Source of the DNA: Lumbricus rubellus
Lineage: Eukaryota; Annelida; Clitellata; Crassiclitellata; Lumbricidae
Direction: 5' to 3'
DNA length: 64,000 nucleotides
Assembly (NCBI GenBank): GCA_945859605.1
Contig: OX243824.1
Location: 29,814,448 to 29,878,447, forward strand
Shown piece after piece: positions 45,401-60,400 of this stretch. The position numbers and the translations under genes were made by a program. The notes beneath the pieces were generated by a model. It made no database searches. It was not told the DNA's origin and saw only the letters and a program-made list of their open reading frames with translations. How positions within the stretch are numbered: the first letter of the stretch is position 1; every line of letters starts with the position of its first letter.

Positions 45401-48400
45401 TGGCACCACCAAGACCGACGAATCGACTACGTCTTCGTCGACTGCTACACCGACCACCACAGAACAAACGACGTCTGTCTTTGACACCACCAAGACCGAC
45501 GAAACGACTACATCTTCGTCGACTGCTACACCGACCGCCACAGAACAAACGACGTCTGTCATTGGCACCTTCAAGACCGACGAAACGACTACATCTTCGT
45601 CGACTGCTACACCGACCACCACAGAACAAACGACGTCTGTCAGTGGCACCACCAAGACCGACGAAACGACTACATCTTCGTCGACTGCTACACCGACCGC
45701 CACAGAACAAGCGACGTCGGTCATTGGCACCACCAAGACCGACGAAACGACTACATCTTCGTCGACTGCTACACCGACCGCCACAGAACAAACGACGTCT
45801 GTCCTTGACACCACCAAGACCGACGAAACGACTACATCTTCGGCGACTGCTACACCGACCGCCACAGAACAAACGACGTCTGTCACTGGCACCACCAAGA
45901 CCGACGAAACGACTACGTCTTCGTCGACTGCTACACCGACCGCCACAGAACAAACGACATCTGTCCTTGATACCAACAAGACCGACGAAACGACTACAAC
46001 TTCGTCGACTGCTACACCGACCGCCACAGAACAAACGACATCTGTCACTGGCACCACCAAGACCGACGAAACGACTACGTCTTCGTCGACTGCTACACCG
46101 ACCGCCACAGAACAAACGACGTCTGTCATTGGCACCACCAAGACCGACGAAACGACTACATCTTCGTCGACTGCTACACCGACCGCCACAGAACAAACGA
46201 CGTCTGTCCTTGACACCACCAAGACCGACGAAACGACTACATCTTCGTCGACTGCTACACCGACCGCCACAGAACAAACGACATCTGTCACTGGCACCAC
46301 CAAGACCGACGAAACGACTACATCTTCGTCGACTGCTACACCGACCGCCACAGAACAAACGACGTCTGTCATTGGCACCACCAAGACCGACGAAACGACT
46401 ACATCTTCGTCGACTGCTACACCGACCGCCACAGAACAAACGACGTCTGTCATTGGCACCACCAAGACCGACGAAACGACTACGCCTTCGTCGACTGCTA
46501 CACCGACCGCCCCAGAACAAACGACATCTGTCACTGGCACCACCAAGACCGACGAAACGACTACATCATCGTCGACTGCTACACCGACCGCCACAGAACA
46601 AACGACGTCTGTCCTTGACACCACCAAGACCGACGAAACGACTACATCTTCGTCGACTGCTACACCGACCGCCACAGAACAAACGACGTCTGTCATTGGC
46701 ACCACCAAGACCGACGAAACGACTACATCTTCGTCGACTGCTACACCGACCACCACAGAACAATCGACGTCTGTCATTGGCACCACCAAGACCGACGAAA
46801 CGACTACATCTTCGTCGACTGCTACACCGACCGCCACAGAACAAGCGACCTCTGTCCTTGATACCAACAAGACCGACGAAACGACTACATCTTCGTCGAC
46901 TGCTACACCGACCGCCACAGAACAAACGACGTCTGTCAGTGGCACCACCAAGACCGACGAAACGACTACATCTTCGTCGTCTGCTACAACGACCGCCACA
47001 GAAATATCGACGTCTTTCATTGGCACCACCAAGACCGACGAAACGACTACATCTTCGTCGACTGCTACACCGACCGCCACAGAACAAACGACGTCTGTCA
47101 TTGGCACCACCAAGACCGACGAAACGACTACATCTTCGTCGACTGCTACACCGACCACCACAGAACAAACGACGTCTGTCAGTGGCACCACCAAGACCGA
47201 CGAAACGACTACATCTTCGTCGACTGCTACACCGACCGCCACAGAACAAGCGACGTCGGTCATTGGCACCACCAAGACCGACGAAACGACTACATCATCG
47301 TCGACTGCTACACCGACCGCCACAGAACAAACGACGTCTGTCCTTGACACCACCAAGACCGACCAAACGACTACATCTTCGGCGACTGCTACACCGACCG
47401 CCACAGAACAAACGACGTCTGTCATTGGCACCACCAAGACCGACGAAACGACTACATCTTCGTCGACTGCTACACCGACCACCACAGAACAAACGACGTC
47501 TGTCAGTGGCACCACCAAGACCGACGAAACGACTACATCTTCGTCGACGGCTACACCGACCGCCACAGAACAAACGACGTCTGTCCTTGACACCACCAAG
47601 ACCGACGAAACGACTACATCTTCGTCGACTGCTACACCGACCGCCACAGAACAAACGACATCTGTCACTGGCACCACCAAGACCGACGAAACGACAACAT
47701 CTTCGTCGACTGCTACACCGACCGCCACAGAACAAACGACGTCTGTCATTGGCACCACCAAGACCGACGAAACGACTACATCTTCGTCGACTGCTACACC
47801 GACCGCCACAGAACAAACGACGTCTGTCATTGGCACCACCAAGACCGACGAAACGACTACGCCTTCGTCGACTGCTACACCGACCGCCACAGAACAAACG
47901 ACATCTGTCACTGGCACCACCAAGACCGACGAAACGACTACATCATCGTCGACTGCTACACCGACCGCCACAGAACAAACGACGTCTGTCCTTGGCACCA
48001 CCAAGACCGACGAAACGACTACATCTTCGTCGACTGCTACACCGACCGCCACAGAACAAACGACGTCTGTCATTGGCACCACCAAGACCGACGAAACGAC
48101 TAAGTCTTCGTCGACTGCTACACCGACCGCCACAGAACAAACTACGTCTGTCATTGGCACCACAAAGACCGACGAAACGACTACATCTTCGTCGACTGCT
48201 ACACCGACCGCCACAGAACAAACGACGTCTGTCCTCGACACCACGAAGACCGACGAAACGACTACATCATCCTCGACTGCTACACCGACCGCCACAGAAC
48301 AAACGACGTCTGTCCTTGGCACCACCAAGACCGACGAAACGACCACATCTTCGTCGACTGCTACACCGACCGCCACAGAACAAACGACATCTGTCACTGG

Positions 48401-51400
48401 CACCACCAAGACCGACGAAACGACTACATCTTCGTCAACTGCTACACCGACCGCCACAGAACAAACGACGTCTGTCATTAGCACCACCAAGACCGACGAA
48501 ACGACTACATCTTCGTCGACTGCTACACCGACCGCCACAGAACAAACGACGTCTGTCATTGGCACCACCAAGACCGACGAAACGACTACATCTTCGTCGT
48601 CTGCTACAACGACCGCCACAGAAATATCGACGTCTTTCATTGGCACCACCAAGACCGACGAAACGACTACATCTTCGTCGACTGCTACACCGACCGCCAC
48701 AGAACAAACGACGTCTGTCATTGGCACCACCAAGACCGACGAAACGACTACATCTTCGTCGACTGCTACACCGACCGCCACAGAACAAACGACGTCTGTC
48801 ATTGGCACCACCAAGACCGACGAAACGACTACATCTTCGTCGACTGCTAAACCGACCGCCACAGAACAAACGACGTCTGTCTTTGGCACCACCATGACCG
48901 ACGAAACGACTACATCTTCGTCGACTGCTACACCGACCGCCACAGAACAAACGACGTCTGTCATTGGCACCACCAAGACCGACGAAACGACTACATCTTC
49001 GTCGACTGCTACAACGACCACCACAGAACAAACGACGTCTGTCAGTGGCACCACCAAGACCGACGAAACGACTACATCTTCGTCGACTGCTACACCGACC
49101 GCCACAGAACAAACGACGTCTGTCATTGGCACCACCAAGACCGACGAAACGACTACATCTTCGTCGACTGCTACACCGACCGCCACAGAACAAACGACGT
49201 CTGTCATTGGCACCACCAAGACCGACGAAACGACTACATCTTCGTCGACTGCTACACCGACCGCCACAGAACAAACGACGTCTGTCATTGGCACCACCAA
49301 GACCGACGAAACGACTACATCTTCGTCGTCTGCTACAACGACCGCCACAGAAATATCGACGTCTGTCATTGGCACACCCAAGACCGACGAAACGACTACA
49401 TCTTCGTCGACTGCTACACCGACCGCCACAGAACAAACGACGTCTGTCATTGGCACCACCAAGACCGACGAAACGACCACATCTTCGTCGACTGCTACAC
49501 CGACCGCTACAGAACAAACGACGTCTGTCATTGGCACCACCATGACCGACGAAACGACTACATCTTCGTCGACTGCTACACCGACCGCCACAGCACAAAC
49601 GACGTCTGTCATTGGCACCACCAAGACCGACGAAACGACTACATCTTCGTCGACTGCTACACCGACCACCACAGAACAAACGACGTCTGTCAGTGGCACC
49701 ACCAAGACCGTCGAAACGACTACATCTTCGTCGACTGCTACACCGACCGCCACAGAACAAACGACGTCTGTCATTGGCACCACCAAGACCGACGAAACGA
49801 CTACATCTTCGTCCACTGCTACACCGACCGCCACAGAACAAACGACGTCTGTCATTGGCACCACCAAGACCGACGAAACGACTACATCTTCGTCGACTGC
49901 TACACCGACCGCCACAGAACAAACGACGTCTGTCATTGGCACCACCAAGACCGACGAAACGACTACATCTTCGTCGACTGCTACACCGATCGCCACAGAA
50001 CAAACGACGTCTGTCATTGGCACCACCAAGACCGACGAAACGACTACGTCTTCGTCGACTGCTACACCGACCACCACAGAACAAACGACGTCTGTCCTTG
50101 ACACCACCAAGACCGACGAAACGACTACATCTTCGTCGACTGCTACACCGACCGCCACAGAACAAGCGACGTCTGTCATTGGCACCACCAAGACCGACGA
50201 AACGACTACATCTTCGTCGACTGCTACACCGACCACCACAGAACAAACGACGTCTGTCAGTGGCACCACCAAGACCGACGAAACGACTACATCTTCGTCG
50301 ACTGCTACACCGACCGCCACAGAACAAGCGACGTCGGTCATTGGCACCACCAAGACCGACGAAACGACTACATCATCGTCGACTGCTACACCGACCGCCA
50401 CAGAACAAACGACGTCTGTCCTTGACACCACTAAGACCGACGAAACGACTACATCTTCGGCGACTGCTCCACCGACCGCCACAGAACAAACGACGTCTGT
50501 CACTGGCACCACCAAGACCGACGAAACGACTACGTCTTCGTCGACTGCTACACCGACCGCCACAGAACAAACGACATCTGTCCTTGATACCAACAAGACC
50601 GACGAAACGACTACATCTTCGTCGACTGCTACACCGACCGCCACAGAACAAACGACGTCTGTCACTGGCACCACCAAGACCGACGAAACGACTACGTCTT
50701 CGTCGACTGCTACACCGACCGCCACAGAACAAACGACGTCTGTCATTGGCACCACCAAGACCGACGAAACGACTACATCTTCGTCGACTGCTACACCGAC
50801 CGCCACAGAACAAACGACGTCTGTCCTTGACACCACCAAGACCGACGAAACGACTACATCTTCGTCGACTGCTACACCGACCGCCACAGAACAAACGACA
50901 TCTGTCACTGGCACCACCAAGACCGACGAAACGACTACATCTTCGTCGACTGCTACACCGACCGCCACAGAACAAACGACGTCTGTCATTGGCACCACCA
51001 AGACCGACGAAACGACTACATCTTCGTCGACTGCTACACCGACCGCCACAGAACAAACGACGTCTGTCATTGGCACCACCAAGACCGACGAAACGACTAC
51101 GCCTTCGTCGACTGCTACACCGACCGCCCCAGAACAAACGACATCTGTCACTGGCACCACCAAGACCGACGAAACGACTACATCATCGTCGACTGCTACA
51201 CCGACCGCCACAGAACAAACGACGTCTGTCCTTGGCACCACCAAGACCGACGAAACGACTACATCTTCGTCGAATGCTACACCGACCGCCACAGAACAAA
51301 CGACGTCTGTCATTGGCACCACCAAGACCGACGAAACGACTACATCTTCGTCGACTGCTACACCGACCGCCACAGAACAAACGACGTCTGTCATTGGCAC

Positions 51401-54400
51401 CACAAAGACCGACGAAACGACTACATCTTCGTCGACTGCTACACCGACCGCCACAGAACAAACGACGTCTGTCCTTGACACCACCAAGACCAACGAAACG
51501 ACTACATCTTCGTCGACTGCTACACCGACCGCCACAGAACAAACGACGTCTGTCCTTGGCACCACCAAGACCGACGAAACGACCACATCTTCGTTGACTG
51601 CTACACCGACCGCCACAGAACAAACGACATCTGTCAATGGCACCACCAAGACCGACGAAACGACTACATCTTCGTCAACTGCTACACCGACCGCCACAGA
51701 ACAAACGACGTCTGTCATTAGCACCACCAAGACCGACGAAACGACTACATCTTCGTCGACTGCTACACCGACCGCCACAGAACAAACGACGTCTGTCATT
51801 GGCACCACCAAGACCGACGAAACGACTACATCTTCGTCGTCTGCTACAACGACCGCCACAGAAATATCGACGTCTTTCATTGGCACCACCAAGACCGACG
51901 AAACGACTACATCTTCGTCGACTGCTACACCGACCGCCACAGAACAAACGACGTCTGTCATTGGCACCACCAAGACCGACGAAACGACTACATCTTCGTC
52001 GACTGCTACACCGACCGCTACAGAACAAACGACGTCTGTCATTGGCACCACCAAGACCGACGAAACGACTACATCTTCGTCGACTGCTAAACCGACCGCC
52101 ACAGAACAAACGACGTCTGTCAGTGGCACCACCAAGACCGACGAAACGACTACATCTTCGTCGACTGCTACACCGACCGCCACAGAACAAACGACGTCTG
52201 TCATTGGCACCACCAAGACCGACGAAACGACTACATCTTCGTCGACTGCTACACCGACCGCCACAGAACAAACGACGTCTGTCATTGGCAACACCAAGAC
52301 CGACGAAACGACTACATCTTCGTCGACTGCCACACCGATCGCCACAGAACAAACGACGTCTGTCATTGGCACCACCAAGACCGACGAAACGACTACGTCT
52401 TCGTCGACTGCTACACCGACCACCACAGAACAAACGACGTCTGTCTTTGACACCACCAAGACCGACGAAACGACTACATCTTCGTCGACTGCTACACCGA
52501 CCGCCCCAGAACAAACGACATCTGTCACTGGCACCACCAAGACCGACGAAACGACTACATCATCGTCGACTGCTACACCGACCGCCACAGAACAAACGAC
52601 GTCTGTCCTTGGCACCACCAAGACCGACGAAACGACTACATCTTCGTCGACTGCTACACCGACCGCCACAGAACAAACGACGTCTGTCATTGGCACCACC
52701 AAGACCGACGAAACGACTACATCTTCGTCGACTGCTACACCGACCGCCACAGAACAAACGACGTCTGTCATTGGCACCACCAAGACCGACGAAACGACTA
52801 CATCTTCGTCGACTGCTACACCGATCGCCACAGAACAAACGACGTCTGTCATTGGCACCACCAAGACCGACGAAACGACTACGTCTTCGTCGACTGCTAC
52901 ACCGACCACCACAGAACAAACGACGTCTGTCATTGGCACCACCAAGACCGACGAAACGACTACATCTTCGTCGACTGCTACACCGACCGCCACAGAACAA
53001 ACGACATCTGTCACTGGCACCACCAAGACCGACGAAACGACAACATCTTCGTCGACTGCTACACCGACCGCCACAGAACAAACGACGTCTGTCCTTGGCA
53101 CCACCAAGACCGACGAAACGACTACATCTTCGTCGACTGCTACACCGACCGCCACAGAACAAGCGACCTCTGTCCTTGATACCAACAAGACCGACGAAAC
53201 GACCACATCTTCGTCGACTGCTACACCGACCGCCACAGAACAAACGACGTCTGTTACTGGCACCAGCAAGACCGACGAAACGACTACGTCTTCGTCGACT
53301 GCTACACCGACCGCCACAGAACAAACGACGTCTGTCATTGGCACCACCAAGACCGACGAAACGACTACATCTTCGTCGACTGCTACACCGACCGCCACAG
53401 AACAAACGACGTCTGTCATTGGCACCACCAAGACCGACGAAACGACTACATCTTCGTCGACTGCTACACCGATCGCCACAGAACAAACGACGTCTGTCAT
53501 TGGCACCACCAAGACCGACGAAACGACTACGTCTTCGTCGACTGCTACACCGACCACCACAGAACAAACGACGTCTGTCAGTGGCACCACCAAGACCGAC
53601 GAAACGACTACATCTTCGTCGACTGCTACACCGACCGCCACAGAACAAACGACATCTGTCACTGGCACCACCAAGACCGACGAAACGACAACATCTTCGT
53701 CGACTGCTACACCGACCGCCACAGAACAAACGACGTCTGTCCTTGGCACCACCAAGACCGACGAAACGACTACATCTTCGTCGACTGCTACACCGACCGC
53801 CACAGAACAAACGACGTCTGTCATTGGCACCACCAAGACCGACGAAACGACTACATCTTCGTCGACTGCTACACCGACCGCCACAGAACAAACGACGTCT
53901 GTCATTGGCACCACCAAGACCGACGAAACGACTACGCCTTCGTCGACTGCTACACCGACCGCCCCAGAACAAACGACATCTGTCACTGGCACCACCAAGA
54001 CCGACGAAACGACTACATCATCGTCGACTGCTACACCGACCACCAAAGAACAAACGACGTCTGTCCTTGGCACCACCAAGACCGACGAAACGAATACATC
54101 TTCGTCGACTGCTACACCGACCGCCACAGAACAAACGACGTCTGTCATTGGCACCACCAAGACCGACGAAACGACTACATCTTCGTCGACTGCTACACCG
54201 ACCGCCACAGAACAAACGACGTCTGTCATTGGCACCACAAAGACCGACGAAACGACTACATCTTCGTCGACTGCTACACCGACCGCCACAGAACAAACGA
54301 CGTCTGTCCTCGACACCACCAAGACCGACGAAACGACCACATCTTCGTCGACTGCTACACCGACCGCCACAGAACAAACGACGTCTGTCATTGGCACCAC

Positions 54401-57400
54401 CAAGACCGACGAAACGACTACATCTTCGTCGACTGCTACACCAACCGCCACAGAACAAACGACGTCTGTCATTGGCACCACCAAGACCGACGAAACGACT
54501 ACATCTTCGTCGACTGCTACACCGACCGCTACAGAACAAACGACGTCTGTCATTGGCACCACCAAGACCGACGAAACGACTACATCTTCGTCGACTGCTA
54601 AACCGACCGCCACAGAACAAACGACGTCTGTCCTTGGCACCACCATGACCGACGAAACGACTACATCTTCGTCGACTGCTACACCGACCGCCACAGAACA
54701 AGCGACGTCTGTCATTGGCATCACCAAAACCGACGAAACGACTACATCTTCGTCGACTGCTACACCGACCACCACAGAACAAACGACGTCTGTCAGTGGC
54801 ACCACCAAGACCGACGAAACGACTACATCTTCGTCGACTGCTACACCGACCGCCACAGAACAAACGACGTCTGTCATTGGCACCACCAAGACCGACGAAA
54901 CGACTACATCTTCGTCGACTGCTACACCGACCGCCACAGAACAAACGACGTCTGTCATTGGCACCACCAAGACCGACGAAACGACTACATCTTCGTCGAC
55001 TGCCACACCGATCGCCACAGAACAAACGACGTCTGTCATTGGCACCACCAAGACCGACGAAACGACTACGTCTTCGTCGACTGCTACACCGACCACCACA
55101 GAACAAACGACGTCTGTCCTTGGCACCACCAAGACCGACGAAACGACTACATCTTCGTCGACTGCTACACCGACCGCCACAGAACAAACGACGTCTGACA
55201 TTGGCACCACCAAGACCGACGAAACGACTACATCTTCGTCGACTGCTACACCGACCACCACAGAACAAACGACGTCTGTCAGTGGCACCACCAAGACCGA
55301 CGAAACGACTACATCTTCGTCGACTGCTACACCGACCGCCACAGAACAAGCGACCTCTGTCCTTGATACCAACAAGACCGACGAAACGACTACATCTTCG
55401 TCGACTGCTACACCGACCACCACAGAACAAACGACGTCTGTCAGTGGCACCACCAAGACCGACGAAACGACTACATCTTCGTCGACTGCTACACCGACCG
55501 CCACAGAACAAGCGACCTCTGTCCTTGATACCAACAAGACCGACGAAACGACTACATCTTCGTCGACTGCTACACCGACCGCCACAGAACAAACGACGTC
55601 TGTCATTGGCACCACCAAGACCGACGAAACGACTACATCTTCGTCGACTGCTACACCGACCGCCACAGAACAAACGACGTCTGTCAGTGGCACCACCAAG
55701 ACCGACGAAACGACTACATCTTCGTCGACTGCTACACCGACCGCCACAGAACAAGCGACCTCTGTCCTTGATACCAACAAGACCGACGAAACGACTACAT
55801 CTTCGTCGACTGCTACACCGACCACCACAGAACAAACGACGTCTGTCAGTGGCACCACCAAGACCGACGAAACGACTACATCTTCGTCGACTGCTACACC
55901 GACCGCCACAGAACAAGCGACCTCTGTCCTTGATACCAACAAGACCGACGAAACGACTACATCTTCGTCGACTGCTACACCGACCGCCACAGAACAAACG
56001 ACGTCTGTCATTGGCACCACCAAGACCGACGAAACGACTACATCTTCGTCAACTGCTACACCGACCGCCACAGAACAAACGACGTCTGTCATTGGCACCA
56101 CCAAGACCGACGAAACGACTACATCTTCGTCGACTGCTACACCGACCGCCACAGAACAAACGACGTCTGTCATTGGCACCACCAAGACCGACGAAACGAC
56201 TACATCTTCGTCGTCTGCTACAACGACCGCCACAGAAATATCGACGTCTGTCATTGGCACACCCAAGACCGACGAAACGACTACATCTTCGTCGACTGCT
56301 ACACCGACCGCCACAGAACAAACGACGTCTGTCATTGGCACCACCAAGACCGACGAAACGACTACATCTTCGTCGACTGCTACACCGACCGCTACAGAAC
56401 AAACGACGTCTGTCATTGGCACCACCAAGACCGACGAAACGACTACATCTTCGTCGACTGCTAAACCGACCGCCACAGAACAAACGACGTCTGTCCTTGG
56501 CACCACCATGACCGACGAAACGACTACATCTTCGTCGACTGCTACACCGACCGCCACAGCACAAACGACGTCTGTCATTGGCACCACCAAGACCGACGAA
56601 ACGACTACATCTTCGTCGACTGCTACACCGACCACCACAGAACAAACGACGTCTGTCAGTGGCACCACCAAGACCGTCGAAACGACTACATCTTCGTCGA
56701 CTGCTACACCGACCGCCACAGAACAAACGACGTCTGTCATTGGCACCACCAAGACCGACGAAACGACTACATCTTCGTCCACCGCTACACCGACCGCCAC
56801 AGAACAAACGACGTCTGTCATTGGCACCACCAAGACCGACGAAACGACTACATCTTCGTCGACTGCTACACCGACCGCCACAGAACAAACGACGTCTGTC
56901 ATTGGCACCACCAAGACCGACGAAACGACTACATCTTCGTCGACTGCTACACCGATCGCCACAGAACAAACGACGTCTGTCATTGGCACCACCAAGACCG
57001 ACGAATCGACTACGTCTTCGTCGACTGCTACACCGACCACCACAGAACAAACGACGTCTGTCTTTGACACCACCAAGACCGACGAAACGACTACATCTTC
57101 GTCGACTGCTACACCGACCGCCACAGAACAAACGACGTCTGTCATTGGCACCTTCAAGACCGACGAAACGACTACATCTTCGTCGACTGCTACACCGACC
57201 ACCACAGAACAAACGACGTCTGTCAGTGGCACCACCAAGACCGACGAAACGACTACATCTTCGTCGACTGCTACACCGACCGCCACAGAACAAGCGACGT
57301 CGGTCATTGGCACCACCAAGACCGACGAAACGACTACATCATCGTCGACTGCTACACCGACCGCCACAGAACAAACGACGTCTGTCCTTGACACCACTAA

Positions 57401-60400
57401 GACCGACGAAACGACTACATCTTCGGCGACTGCTACACCGACCGCCACAGAACAAACGACGTCTGTCACTGGCACCACCAAGACCGACGAAACGACTACG
57501 TCTTCGTCGACTGCTACACCGACCGCCACAGAACAAACGACATCTGTCCTTGATACCAACAAGACCGACGAAACGACTACATCTTCGTCGACTGCTACAC
57601 CGACCGCCACAGAACAAACGACGTCTGTCACTGGCACCACCAAGACCGACGAAACGACTACGTCTTCGTCGACTGCTACACCGACCGCCACAGAACAAAC
57701 GACGTCTGTCATTGGCACCACCAAGACCGACGAAACGACTACATCTTCGTCGACTGCTACACCGACCGCCACAGAACAAACGACGTCTGTCCTTGACACC
57801 ACCAAGACCGACGAAACGACTACATCTTCGTCGACTGCTACACCGACCGCCACAGAACAAACGACATCTGTCACTGGCACCACCAAGACCGACGAAACGA
57901 CTACATCTTCGTCGACTGCTACACCGACCGCCACAGAACAAACGACGTCTGTCATTGGCACCACCAAGACCGACGAAACGACTACATCTTCGTCGACTGC
58001 TACACCGACCGCCACAGAACAAACGACGTCTGTCATTGGCACCACCAAGACCGACGAAACGACTACGCCTTCGTCGACTGCTACACCGACCGCCCCAGAA
58101 CAAACGACATCTGTCACTGGCACCACCAAGACCGACGAAACGACTACATCATCGTCGACTGCTACACCGACCGCCACAGAACAAACGACGTCTGTCCTTG
58201 ACACCACCAAGACCGACGAAACGACTACATCTTCGTCGACTGCTACACCGACCGCCACAGAACAAACGACGTCTGTCATTGGCACCACCAAGACCGACGA
58301 AACGACTACATCTTCGTCGACTGCTACACCGACCACCACAGAACAAACGACGTCTGTCATTGGCACCACCAAGACCGACGAAACGACTACATCTTCGTCG
58401 ACTGCTACACCGACCGCCACAGAACAAGCGACCTCTGTCCTTGATACCAACAAGACCGACGAAACGACTACATCTTCGTCGACTGCTACACCGACCGCCA
58501 CAGAACAAACGACGTCTGTCAGTGGCACCACCAAGACCGACGAAACGACTACATCTTCGTCGTCTGCTACACCGACCGCCACAGAAATATCGACGTCTTT
58601 CATTGGCACCACCAAGACCGACGAAACGACTACATCTTCGTCGACTGCTACACCGACCGCCCCAGAACAAACGACGTCTGTCATTGGCACCACCAAGACC
58701 GACGAAACGACTACATCTTCGTCGACTGCTACACCGACCACCACAGAACAAACGACGTCTGTCAGTGGCACCACCAAGACCGACGAAACGACTACATCTT
58801 CGTCGACTGCTACACCGACCGCCACAGAACAAGCGACGTCGGTCATTGGCACCACCAAGACCGACGAAACGACTACATCATCGTCGACTGCTACACCGAC
58901 CGCCACAGAACAAACGACGTCTGTCCTTGACACCACCAAGACCGACCAAACGACTACATCTTCGGCGACTGCTACACCGACCGCCACAGAACAAACGACG
59001 TCTGTCATTGGCACCACCAAGACCGACGAAACGACTACATCTTCGTCGACTGCTACACCGACCACCACAGAACAAACGACGTCTGTCAGTGGCACCACCA
59101 AGACCGACGAAACGACTACATCTTCGTCGACGGCTACACCGACCGCCACAGAACAAACGACGTCTGTCCTTGACACCACCAAGACCGACGAAACGACTAC
59201 ATCTTCGTCGACTGCTACACCGACCGCCACAGAACAAACGACATCTGTCACTGGCACCACCAAGACCGACGAAACGACAACATCTTCGTCGACTGCTACA
59301 CCGACCGCCACAGAACAAACGACGTCTGTCATTGGCACCACCAAGACCGACGAAACGACTACATCTTCGTCGACTGCTACACCGACCGCCACAGAACAAA
59401 CGACGTCTGTCATTGGCACCACCAAGACCGACAAAACGACTACGCCTTCGTCGACTGCTACACCGACCGCCACAGAACAAACGACATCTGTCACTGGCAC
59501 CACCAAGACCGACGAAACGACTACATCATCGTCGACTGCTACACCGACCGCCACAGAACAAACGACGTCTGTCCTTGGCACCACCAAGACCGACGAAACG
59601 ACTACATCTTCGTCGAATGCTACACCGACCGCCACAGAACAAACGACGTCTGTCATTGGCACCACCAAGACCGACGAAACGACTAAGTCTTCGTCGACTG
59701 CTACACCGACCGCCACAGAACAAACTACGTCTGTCATTGGCACCACAAAGACCGACGAAACGACTACATCTTCGTCGACTGCTACACCGACCGCCACAGA
59801 ACAAACGACGTCTGTCCTCGACACCACGAAGACCGACGAAACGACTACATCATCCTCGACTGCTACACCGACCGCCACAGAACAAACGACGTCTGTCCTT
59901 GGCACCACCAAGACCGACGAAACGACCACATCTTCGTCGACTGCTACACCGACCGCCACAGAACAAACGACATCTGTCACTGGCACCACCAAGACCGACG
60001 AAACGACTACATCTTCGTCAACTGCTACACCGACCGCCACAGAACAAACGACGTCTGTCATTAGCACCACCAAGACCGACGAAACGACTACATCTTCGTC
60101 GACTGCTACACCGACCGCCACAGAACAAACGACGTCTGTCATTGGCACCACCAAGACCGACGAAACGACTACATCTTCGTCGTCTGCTACAACGACCGCC
60201 ACAGAAATATCGACGTCTTTCATTGGCACCACCAAGACCGACGAAACGACTACATCTTCGTCGACTGCTACACCGACCGCCACAGAACAAACGACGTCTG
60301 TCATTGGCACCACCAAGACCGACGAAACGACTACATCTTCGTCGACTGCTACACCGACCGCTACAGAACAAACGACGTCTGTCATTGGCACCACCAAGAC

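Noticed and set aside
44995..48897. Sense-strand open frame of 1,300 codons in the +1 phase (Arg/Pro/Leu-rich), with an equal one at 56578-60480
   Set aside because: It ends at the TGA created by each ACC ATG ACC unit and starts at TTG. It is broken dozens of times across the array, while the Thr-rich frame never is. Equal lengths only reflect block duplication.
51590..51600. Apparent break (TTGACT) near 51,593
   Set aside because: In the coding frame this is TCG TTG ACT, a Ser to Leu change. TGA appears only in the shifted frame.
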